A stretch of DNA of 64,000 nucleotides, taken from NCBI GenBank assembly GCA_023653785.1, contig JAMKCH010049164.1, positions 119,186 through 183,185 on the forward strand, in the 5' to 3' direction. Below, one piece after another: positions 42,935 to 52,904 of the stretch; within the stretch, counting starts at the first letter, position 1; the number at the start of each line of letters is the position of its first letter. The position numbers and the translations under genes are program-made. The notes under the pieces were generated by a model that made no database searches, had not been told where the DNA came from, and saw nothing but the letters and a program-made list of their open reading frames with translations. This DNA comes from Ophioderma brevispina. Taxonomy: Eukaryota > Echinodermata > Ophiuroidea > Amphilepidida > Ophiodermatidae.

Positions 42935-43665
42935 GCATAAGGATAGGTCCTCGCCGAACGAATGTTCGGAACGGGGACTATTATAAAAGGAGCAGCGTCC
43001 GTCGTCCGTCAGTGAGAAAAATGTTAACCCAGGTCTGTGAACATTTTTATCTGGAGTTCCGTTAAGGCTAAAAGGGAGGGTAAGGGTGGAACGAAAGCAG
43101 TTTGATGAGTTCTCGACTGATTAGATTTTGGCATAATAATGCTAATATAAAGGTAATTAATTTGAATTAATTTATGAAATTGGCCCACAGGCTTGTATAC
43201 AAGTTATTCTGGAGTCTGGAAGGCGTATCATGATGTTAACGTGGGGAAGGGAAGCGGGTTGTGGTGAAGAGTTCCCGACCTGATTAGATTTGGGCACATT
43301 GTGGGCGCATTACATATGCAAATGAGCCTAATAATATGCAAAAATCTGCGTTAATCGCTGTATTTTTTTTAAAACGGGTACATATGCAAAAATTATTCAC
43401 GCATGGAAGCCTATCCTGGTGCGCATTTTTTTTGCCATTGAAAGTAATGTGATATATGCGGCTGGGCAGCAAATGAGATAATTAAATATGCATAATGCTG
43501 TAATCGCTAAAACAGTACATTCGGATATACAAAATTCCTTTGTCATACATCTTTTGTGTGAATCGTTAATTTGGTCACGTGCTTGTGGGCCGATTTGAAT
43601 TGAATCTTTACGGGGCCATTTTGAAAAATTGATCTAATAAATATGCATAATTGCTGTATCGCTGC
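42935..43665 (+). repeat. dispersed repeat family E, copy 2, left part
   Basis: Collinear with 32400-33100: ATCTGGAGTTCCGTTAAGGC, GAGTTCTCGACTGATTAGAT, GGCTTGTATACAAGTTATTC, GAGTTCCCGACCTGATTAGA. The end of the family (ATTTTACGCATCGC-TAAAT) reappears at 45670-45715 after the minisatellite, so the minisatellite lies within this copy. Confidence 0.7.
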
Positions 43666-43669
43666 AATG

Positions 43670-45600
43670 GGGGAGGTGGAGGGTCAGGGGTGGGGTGGAG
43701 GGGGGGGGTCTGAGGGGAGACGGGCTGGAGTATCTCAAGGAGGGGGCGGGGTGGGTGGTGAGAGGGGGAGGGGTGTGTCTTGAGGAGGGGGAGGAGTGGG
43801 GGTGTCTCAAAGAGGGGTGGAGGAGGGTAGGCTGTTCAAGGAGGGGGAGGGTGTGTTGTATCAATTGTCCAAAGAGAGGAGGGGTGGTAGGTGTCTCAAA
43901 GAGGGGGAGGGGTAGGTTGTTATCAAGAGGGGGTGGGTTAGGTGTCTCAAAGGAGGGGGAGGGTGGGTCTCAAAGCGGGGGAGGGGTAGGTTGTCTCAAG
44001 GGGGTAGGGGTAGGTGTCTCAAAGAGGGGGGTGGGGTAGGTGGATCAAAGAGGGGGAGGGGGGGAGGTGTCTCAAAGCGGGGGGGGGTAGGTGTCTCAAA
44101 GTGGGGGAGGTAGTAGGTGGTAGGGTCTCAAAGAGGGGGAGGGGTAGGTGGTCTCAAAGAGGGGGAGGGTTAGGTGTCTCAAAGAGGGGGAGGGGGGTGT
44201 CTCAAAGAGGGGGAGGGGTGGGTGTCCTGGTGGGTGTCTCAAAGAGGGGGAGGGGTGGGTGTCTCAACAAAGAGGGGAGGGGGAGGTGTTCAAAGAGGGG
44301 GAGGGGTGAGTTGTCTCAACGAGGGGGAGGGGTGGTAGGTGTCTCAAAGAGGGGAGGGGTAGGTGTCTCGTCTCAAAGCGGGGGAGGAGGGTAGGTGTAT
44401 CAAGAGGGGGAGGGTAGGTCTCAAAGAGGGGGGAGGGGTAAGGTCTCAAAGAGGGGGAGGGGTGGGTTTTTGTCTCACAAAGAGTGGGGAGGGGTGGGTG
44501 TCCAAAGGGGGGAGGGGTGGTGTCCAAAGAGGGGGCGGGGTAGGGTTCAAAGAGGGGAGGGGTTAGGTGTGTGTCTCCAAAGGGGGCGGGGTAAGTGTCT
44601 ATCAAAGAGGGGAGGGGGGGGTGTCCTCAAAGAGGTGGAGGGGTAGGTGTTTCAAAAGAGGGGGAGGGGTAGGGTCTCAAAGAGGGGGAGGGGTAGTACG
44701 GTGTCTCAAGAGGGGGAGGGGTAGGGCTAAAGCGGGGGAGGGGTAAGTGTCCTCCAAAGAGGGGAGGGGGGGGTTGTCTCAAAGAGGGGGGGGTGCGGTT
44801 GTCTCAAAGAGGGGGGCGGGGTAGGTGTAGCAAGAGGGGGAGGGGTGTGTCTCAAAGAGGGGGAGAGGTTGTCGTCAAAAGCAGGGGGGAGGGGGAGGTG
44901 AGGGTGGGAGGTGTCTCAAGAAGGGGGGGAGGGAGGTGTAGCAAAGGAGGGGAGGGGTGGTAGGTGTCTCAAAGAGGGGGAGGGGTGGGTCAAAGAGGGG
45001 GAGGGGTGGGTGGTCTCAAAGAGTGGGAGGGGTTAGGTGTTTCAGAGGGGGAGGGTGGGTGTCTCAAAGAGGCGGGGGGGTGGGTGTCTCAAAGAGAGGG
45101 GAGGGGTGGTGTCTCAAAGAGGGGGAGGGGTGGATAGGGGTGGGTGTTCAAAGAGGGGGATGGGTAGGTGTTCGTCAAACGAGGGGGGAGGGGTAGGATG
45201 TCTCAAAGAGGGGAGGGGTAGGGTGTCTCAACAGAGGGGGAGGGGTGGGTGGTGTCTCAAAGGGGGGGAGGGAGTGGGTGTCTCAAAGAGGGGGGGCGTA
45301 GGGTTCAAAGAGTGGGGAGGGGTAGGGCTAAAGATGGAGGGTTGGTGTCTCAAAGAGGGGGGGTGAGGGTAGTGTTCTAAGAGGGGAGGGGGAGGTGTCT
45401 CAAAGGGGAGGGGGGGGTGTATCAAAGAGGGGAGGGGGGGGGGTCTCAAAGATGGGGGAGGGTGGTAGGGTCTCAAGAGGGGGAGGGGGGTAGGTGTCTC
45501 AAAGAGGGGAGGGGTAGGTGTCTCAAGAGGGGAGGGGTGGGGTCTCGGGTCGGGGCGCAGGTTGGGGCTGGGGTGTCTGGGGAGGGGGGGAGGGGTGGGG
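43670..45600 (+). repeat. G-rich 25-bp minisatellite, about 1.9 kb
   Basis: Roughly 75 imperfect tandem units, each a GTGTCTCAAAGA head followed by a G5-A-G4-T(A/G)G tail. The + strand is almost free of C beyond the two in each head. Length varies by one or a few bases in the G runs and heads. Each unit carries at least two G4-or-longer runs, so adjacent units could form G-quadruplexes. All open frames here follow from the repeat and are not genes. Confidence 0.95.
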
Positions 45601-45649
45601 TTAATCTTGTAGACTTTATCCAGTGTAGTTGCATTTAGCACATTTTAGA

Positions 45650-45715
45650 GTCAAAACATTGCGGCGAGGGGACATATTTTACGCATCGCATAAATCCGAG
45701 TCCGCTTGTTTTAGG
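45650..45715 (+). repeat. dispersed repeat family E, copy 2, right end
   Basis: CGGCGAGGGGACATATTTTA and CGCATCGCATAAAT match 33120-33175. It closes the copy opened at 42935. Confidence 0.75.
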
Positions 45716-47422
45716 TATTTACTCCATTATATTTAAACTTTCTGCACCATATTATTCTTTAGTAAGATTTACCTTGGTAATTGGAGTAAAGTAATCTGTG
45801 AATTAATTTCCACTAAGCTTTATTTTCTAATATGATCTTAATAGATTAACTGTGCAAAAGTCTCCAACACTTCATGTAATTACTGTTATGGCTTGATCTC
45901 AAAACATTCTTTGTCATAGAAACATAAGATTAACTCTTATGGAATACAAATCAATATCAAGCAAGTATGCTGATTTGTGTTAGGGTTATGTATCAAGAAG
46001 TGTCTATCGGGCAAGTTTGTACATCTCATGCCCGTCGCAAGTCATCTGTCCATGGGTTGGTCCTTTAAATGGTCTCCATTAGACGTGCACAGGTTCATGA
46101 CCTAATGAACTCTGGAAGGAAGCACAATTGTGGTCCCAAACAATCAGTGATATTCTTTCGGATATATGAAATGTCTTCTACTTCTGAAGTTGTTTAATTC
46201 TTTGGAAATATGACACTCTGAATTGGAATTTTCGTTTGATTGTGTAAAGCAGGGGTGTAGCAGGGTCACTTGTCAGAGAAGGCAATTCCTGTTTTTTTTG
46301 AGGCAGATTTCCCGGTTGGAGGTGCTTTTGGGGCATTTTCGGTTGGAGGTTGAAAATTTCGAGAGGGTCTGTTCTTTGCAAACCGTCGTAATCTCCGTGC
46401 ATATATGTCAAGCACGAGTGACATGTCAAAAGCATGGTGAACGGTATGAAAAAGGTCTGTTATATATGCCTACACATGAGTTGGTATACACAAGTTTGGG
46501 GACGGGGCCCTGTGAGGAGGCCAAAAAGGGCGATTGATGCAAATGAGTTTTTTGAAGCTTTTTTCCCAGTTTCAAATCTTTCTGGGGGCAACCGTCCCCC
46601 GCACGTTATGCCACTGGTGTAAAGAGCATCGCTTTTGTGAAGTACAAATTTTCAGTTCATAAAAAAGTTTTAAACTTAAAACAGGAAAACGGGAATAATG
46701 ACATCTGCACACTGAAGTGATAAAGGGTAAGTATTAGCAATATGTATAGAATATAGTGTATATAAACTAAAACCTGTTTGTTATATTAAGGAAAATGGGC
46801 TGTGCTATCTAGTGACATGCCATTTCATTTGAAGAGTAATTGTCAAATTAGGGTCAATTTGTGGACGTAATTGATATAAATCGGAGTACCACAATGGTGT
46901 CCTTAAGTGTCACTTTTGAAATACCCCTATGTCGATAACCATTGATTGAAGTTTGTAATATATAACTCCTTGCTTATATGATGCTTGCATAATCAGAGAC
47001 ACAGGACATAACCACTGTGTGTACCAACATGTCACTTAGTGCAAGTTTTACACAAACTGGTGTTTCTCACAACCAATAATAGTCAATTAGACTGGGAATT
47101 GTAGTATTTTTCTTGTTTGGTTTTTGTAATCATGTATTCTAATAAAAACATCTATCTCCATTAGTTTCATCAGTGTTTATTATTTTTTTTTCTTTTTCTT
47201 TTTTGTTTTTTTACTTAGGCTTTTTTTTATTTGGGTACCAAGCCAGGTTAAGTCACTTTCAGAATGGGGAAGTTAACAACAGAAAATCTTCACAAAGATA
47301 ATTAATTTAGACATTGAAATTGCATAACCAGACTGGTTTGATTTAGGCAAGTTGGATTGGAGCCCCTACTTTAGTAAAAGAAGTTCCAAAGATGCAAAAG
47401 TTCCCACCATCTTTTTAAAATA
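45716..47422. other. intron, one probable non-autonomous element, no exon
   Basis: 46245-46625 starts AGGGGTGTAGCAGGGTCACT and ends CGCACGTTATGCCACTGGTG, resembling the ends of a common invertebrate non-autonomous element, but the inverted match is short. The rest is AT-rich. Confidence 0.4.
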
Positions 47423-47795
47423 ACTCTTAAAGGCACTATCAGTGATTGCTAATCAAAATTGAAAATACATCAAATTCCAGATTTTTGCATGTCTGTAACA
47501 AGGACAGATACCCTAACAAATCCCTGCAAAGATTAAGGGCCAGAATAAGCTAATAAGTTACAAATTTGGATATTTTAGTCATTAGTTTGCTCGACGGACA
47601 ACTTCCTACCGCACTAATTGAATGGAGTTCATAGCTTTGAACACTGCCGTTTTCTTCCTTTTCTGTTTGATTCTTTAGTTGTACAAAGTAACTTACGAAG
47701 ATTATACAGATAATATCCTTCACTTTTTCAAGCTATTTCTGCAAATTAAAACATTTTGTCTCATCCGTTAATCCGTGATAGTGTCTTTAAGCAGA
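47423..47795. mobile_element. MITE family C, copy 2
   Basis: Left end TTAAAGGCACTATCAGTGAT, right end CGTGATAGTGTCTTTAAG, inverted repeats of about 18 bp with a few mismatches. Collinear with 18137-18480. TTAA is present at the left terminus. Non-coding. Confidence 0.8.
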
Positions 47796-47904
47796 TTGTG
47801 AAAATTTTCTAAGCAAAACCCAGTAAAAAGTCCACTTCATATAGTTTCATTACAGTTAAGAAAACTTATGTAATCAATACCAGAACTTCGTTGTTGTGAG
47901 GTTA

Positions 47905-48165
47905 ATCAGGGTATCTTTTAGGGATTCCCACTTGTTTTGCCCACTACCCCATATTTTAAATAATTACCACAAGGGGACCCCGACAACAATATCAATTTCT
48001 AATTGTTACCAAATTATAGGACAATTTGATCTTGTCTAGTTTTTTGTTTTAAATTGGAAATGGAGATTGTTTCTCAGTAAAGTTAGCTTGCGAGCCCTTT
48101 CCAACACATGTGACCCCTTTGAGGGTCGCGGACCCCAGGTTGGGAAACGTCTGGCATATTTCCAA
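47905..48165. mobile_element. hAT-like non-autonomous element
   Basis: The left side, CAGGGTATCTTTTAGGGATTC and TTGCCCACTACCCC, and right side, GAGGGTCGCGGACCCCAGGT then TGGGAAACGTCTG, resemble the diverged GGTTCCCAA...TTGGGAACC termini of hAT MITEs. The target duplication was not resolved. Confidence 0.55.
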
Positions 48166-48254
48166 TGCATTCATGTAATAGCCAATAAAATATACAACTG
48201 TAAGAAAGCTGGTAGAACATTACACAATATTTAACCTTCATTGTTTATGAGGTA

Positions 48255-48350
48255 CACAGGTCGCATATCAAGGTCAAAAGGTCTCGACATATCAAGGTCA
48301 AAAGGTCACTATATCAAGGCAAAGGTCAACAATCAAGGTCAAAGGTCATA
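48255..48350 (+). repeat. AGGTCA-rich tandem array
   Basis: Imperfect tandem units of ATCAAGGTCAAAAGGTCA type, with one perfect AGGTCAAAGGTCA at 48336-48348. Related in composition to the repeats at 31980-32050 and 36550-36740. Confidence 0.85.
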
Positions 48351-50201
48351 ATGAGGCCTTTCATTCAAAAACTGTGACAGCAGGCGACACAAGCGTCTGA
48401 GGAACGTGATGTGTTTTTTTGTCTTGTTTCTCTTTCACTAGATAACCTGCGAGAAAAGTATATATCGAAATTCAGTTGATTTCGTTCCTAATGTGATGTT
48501 ATGAACCAAATGTTGTATCACATGCCCCATGGCTACGTGTATAATTTCTGTCTGTTTTAGGACAGAAAATAAAAAAAAAATATTAATTTCTTACAGAGTA
48601 CGAAAAATTTGCACGTAAGATTAGTACGCCATCTATACTTAGGCCAACAGTTCAGGTGATATAAAAATCTCAACTTTTTTTAGCAAGTCGGGGGACCGGA
48701 ATGTGGATCACAATAATTCCCCATTAAAGTCTGACTCAGAGGATTTCCGAATATAATATTTTTAATACATTAATTAAAGATACAACTAGAACTAAGATAG
48801 TCACATAGAATGCTCACTTCCAAAGTTTTGAGATGATCGGATTTTTTAGTTTGATGCGTAAGTAAACATTTATGTGTATATAACAGTGCCATAGGGTACG
48901 TGTATAACAAATTTCAGGATCCGGAATTTTTAAACAAAGAATGTGATTTTCTATATGAAGGACTTCGATTTGAGGCTTGGCTATTTCACACAGTGATTAG
49001 AATATGGAAAAAGCATTATTGTACATGCAAACCACACAATTATTTGAGAAATTGGAGGGCGGCCTCATCGGGAAATCTCTGAGTCAGCCTTTTAATGTTA
49101 GTCCTGTTAGTGAAATAGTTACAGGTCACACAGAAATCAGATTTTGATTTGGTATGCCAACTTTGTAACATGATCTTACCGTTGTTTGTTTTGGACACAA
49201 TGAAGAGCTTCCTAAAAATTACCTGGAATTGTCCAAGTGAGTGAAGTCACAAAACAGGTTAGTGCTTGTGATGGTTTAAATGCTATAGGTTATTAGAATA
49301 TTCTTTTCAGATTATAGATAGAATTGTTTTCTTATGTAACGGCTATTGACACACTTCCTTTTTATTCCCTTCTCTTGTATATCCTCCTTTTCCTTGTATT
49401 TAATCTCAAATAATGGATAAGGATGCCCAGCCAGCATGGTTAATTTAAATCAAAACACTCTTGGCATAAACTAAAGAAATGTAGTACAAGCAAAAATCCA
49501 TAGTAGTTTTACACTTTTGCAGCTTCATTTTGATGCTTTTTTAAATTTGGACATTTGTTCATCACCATTTCATTCCATGTTTCATCCGATTTTTATTTTG
49601 GAAGAGGTGTATCTGGTTGTGAATATTCACAAACAGCAACAGCACAAATCAAAGTCAACTGTGCTCTTGGATTTGAGCCCCTTTTGGCTGGCACAGAATC
49701 TGATCTGTTCTGTACTTGCATTACTCAAATGCAATATAGTGTTAATGCATCACTTTATTGAAACCCATATAATAAACATATAACAATAAAGGAATAACAA
49801 TGAGCCCAGGACAAACCTTATTACGGTCAACACAGGGCGAAATTAACATTATATAAAGGCTACAGTCATGAAAAAGGCACATTTACAATTAACCATACAC
49901 CGGTCAAATTTACAAAATAGTGCGACTTTTCCCAGGTGGCCCTCATTTTTTGGCAGATAAATAACAAACGAGGAGAATGACGGAAAGTTTTGACAAATTT
50001 TCTCTAAAGGATTTAAATGGGAAGGGGATTTAACACAGTCGGTGTAAATTCTTTTACCCTCTTCAGGGTGTCTTTAGAAATGACCCGTTGCCCTAGTCTC
50101 ATGCCAAATATGTCGCTTCGAACTGATTATCCTGGTGTATATGTGCAAAATAAAGGAGCCATAGGTATTCACTTAACATGTGGTGTTCATGTTTTTTCCA
50201 G
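48351..50201. other. intron, no exon identified
   Basis: The missing middle of the last RGS domain should lie between 35433 and here. A short open stretch at 48596-48655 (EYEKFARKIS, after TTTCTTACAG) and one at 49517-49783 have acceptors but no RGS similarity. Ends with a TTTTTTCCAG acceptor. Confidence 0.4.
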
Positions 50202-50377
50202 GACATGTATCCACAACCACCCAAACATGAGTTATACATCAAAGATCCCGGCCATCTAAATGCTTCAACAATTCTAGATACCACCAAACCTCCACATTGA
50301 CAGCACACCCTGATCAACGTAAAAGATTCTCGCCAACCATCTAGAGAGATGGGCCATATGATCTTCAGAGAAGCCAG
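50202..50377 (+). CDS. RGS22: RGS22 exon: last RGS domain, C-terminal part; frameshifts
   Basis: Between TTTTTTCCAG and GCCAG|GTAAAG. Frame 1 reads DMYPQPPKHELYIKDPGHLN. After a shift it reads AHPDQRKRFSPTI, and after another REMGHMIFREA. Vertebrate RGS22 has ..HRKELGPYVFREAQ.. ending at the same splice point; a missing C in GAAGCCAG would give EAQ. The REMGHMIFREA block identifies the exon. Two or three one-base losses are needed. Confidence 0.85.
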
Positions 50378-51756
50378 GTAAAGAAAAAGTTTTTTAAAAA
50401 ATGGAGAGAGAATGTATTCAGAAAAATATCAGACTAAAACTAATGTAATATTAGTTTCAACACCTCACCGTATCTCCTTGTAGTCTTGTACAGGAGCGTA
50501 CCGTTTTTGATTCGTTATCACCCGACAGTTGATATACATAATTTAACGCAGCACGCCCGCAGCAGTGTTCATGGCAAATGCGTTTACGCGGTTAACAAAA
50601 ACCGCCCTTAGTCGATGCGCTGTTCGTCACGGTAGAACTCTGAGTACCGCAGTACACCAGGGTCAAACTGCAACAACAAACAACCAAACACGTTTGCTTG
50701 ATATTTTTAAAAAAAAAATAATTAGTGCGGGTCGGAGGAAGCTTTTTTGAACTTTGAACATTTTAGTGTTATAAACTGAGAATAATTATGTTCCCTATAC
50801 CCCGATATATTAATAGGTTTTCATACAGATTTCATTGTATGAAAGTGCACCTCGGGCGGATAAACCACCCCTCTGGGATAAAATAACGCGGACACCTGAT
50901 GCATCATTGTTGATATTGTGATAACCACTCTGTAACATGTTTTAATCCCGAATTGACGGGCAAAGTTAATAACCATTATATTATTTGTCTTCCACGAGTA
51001 AGTGCTGCACCACACTGTCAAGCATGTCCTAATACCGGCTTAATGCGCGCAAGGAAGATACATGTCTGTATGTGCCTGTACATCAAGGCTTCCCAACATC
51101 TATTCTCTTGTTGGCAGCAAGTGTAATTAGATATTAAATCAAGGCTTCAACATAGCCAGTTATATTATTGTGCTGTAAAAGTAACTCATGTTTTTTAGGG
51201 GAAGAGGGCAAACATAGGTGGTATTCCAGGTGGAGGCTTGGGGCTTAAGCCCTCGGGAAAGCTTTGCTAGAAAGAATGTAAAATTAAACCTTATTTGGCT
51301 GGTCGATATAGGGAAGGATTCATTTACGCTGGGGGATGGAGGATTTGGAGGGAATCCAAAAACTTTTGTGCGTGAAGGGCGCATGAAAATTTTGATCAAG
51401 GAGAGGGGGACCCAAACTTTTAAATGGAGAATGTTCATACAATATGGGTCTTGTGCAAAAGTTTTGAATGGAAACAAGGGGGAACGCAAATGTTAAAAAA
51501 AAATGAATTTGTCCATTTCCCCAGCATGAAAATAATGACCACTCCCTTAGGCACTCATACCCAGATGCTTCAAGCCTCATATCTTTAAGATAATCACAAT
51601 CACAAATATGCACACACATGCATTACTATGCTTTGGTTCGATTTTTTCTGTTATGCGGTGTCATGGGTCTGCTTGGCAGGAGCATGGACATATTTTCAGT
51701 AAAGTCCAAGGGAATGCGAATCAAAGTATGATTGACTCTAAAATGTTTCTCTGCAG
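50378..51756. other. intron with a low-copy repeat, no gene
   Basis: 51180-51540 is purine-rich (GGCTTGGGGCTTAAGCCC, GGGGGACCCAAAC) and ends AAATAATGACCACTCCCTTA, a phrase also found at 57868-57890 in another intron of this gene, so it is probably a dispersed element. No protein pattern. Confidence 0.4.
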
Positions 51757-51915
51757 ATGACTGTGTTTAGAGTGCTGTACTGTACCAACAGTGGGGCGAG
51801 ACGTCCAAAGTATCGCAAATGGCTTAGAAGAAGAGAAGATGCTAAAGATCTTGAGAGGAAAAGACAAAAGCAGAGGAAGGAAAGAGACAGAGCAGAAGAT
51901 TGGATGAAGAGAATG
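51757..51915 (+). CDS. RGS22: RGS22 exon: end of last RGS domain and basic coiled segment
   Basis: 159 nt, phase 0 to 0, between TTCTCTGCAG and GAGAATG|GTACGA. It begins MTVFRVLY (vertebrate MTIFGVLFKFWP), then PKYRKWLRRREDAKDLERKR and QKQRKERDRAEDWMKRM, a highly charged helix equivalent to the vertebrate NKQKKKLAVLEDEK region. The segment between (CTNSGARR) fits less well, so one compensating pair of indels is possible. Confidence 0.85.
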
Positions 51916-52900
51916 GTACGATGAAAAAAAATTCTTGATCATCATTTTTCATTTAATCAAGAATAGATAGGTATTAACCTATATATGTCTTGTCCTTTAA
52001 GGTTTCCACCTTTGACAATCTTGGGGTTGGTATGTGCTGGTCATGAGATGTTGGTCAAAGTATCACTAGTGCCGCGTCCAAGTACAGGGATTGTTCAATT
52101 CAATTCACAAAGTTTTTTTACTTTTCCATTCAGCAGCCAATACATTACATCATGATACAATATATTTACAGATACTATATGAACAATATTGACAGTTTGG
52201 GAAAACCTGATCCCAGAGTGTGGTGTGCAAATTGATCGATATCTTAGTCAAAGTTGAGCTTGTTTTTATGCTTTGGATGCGGTGGGCTCAGTTCTAATGA
52301 CTGTTTTGCATCTGTTACCAAGTTTCACTATACACTGCTCTAGGCATGGAAATGAGTATTTTGACGATATCCTTTGAAGGCTGGCATTGTTATGAGATTT
52401 GGAGTGACGATTGTCTGTTGGGTGTGTTGCCGGGTGTATCAAGATGCAACTAGGATTTCTAGGTGAACGCCTCAGATAGGCCTATTTCTTCTGCTTACCA
52501 GTATTGCTTATTTAGCTTCGTTTTCATCATCACAGTAACGCTGCTATGATTGTCATAGTTTTTTTGACAAAAAAGCAACTTGGCATTGGACGGCTTCCCG
52601 TTGGTAAATTTGGTGGTTAGTTAACAATCCCATATGAATCACAGTATTCCAGTGGTGGACGAACTAATATCTTTCGGCACTTTTTATTCCCTGCCATCCT
52701 CACAATTTTGTTTAATAAAACTCAGTTAGTCGGGAGAAGTCGAGAACGTCTTGTGGCCTCCCCTGTTAAACTGCGAGCGAAGCAAAGTTAAAACTGCTAA
52801 GCAAGCAGCGAACTAAGCTCTCACTCCAAACACTGTTTTCCATTAACCCTCATTTCTTAAGTATCCCATAATTCATGACTATAATGAGACCTCAGCCAGG
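51916..52900. other. intron, no feature recognised
   Basis: Non-coding on both strands as far as I can see. Confidence 0.4.
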
Positions 52901-52904
52901 CCTT

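Noticed and set aside
43634..45641. Many overlapping frames on both strands with repeated GGG/KRG or PPP/LRH patterns
   Set aside because: They follow from the 25-bp minisatellite, whose unit length is not a multiple of three and so opens all frames.
48596..48655. Possible exon EYEKFARKIS after TTTCTTACAG
   Set aside because: It has no RGS similarity and the donor (GTGATA) is weak.
48900..49082. 60-codon + strand frame after an AATTTCAG acceptor
   Set aside because: No similarity to the expected RGS core, and the frame ends in a plain stop.
49517..49783. Overlapping 88- and 68-codon + frames
   Set aside because: Two equally long overlapping frames and no homology; probably chance in AT-rich intron.
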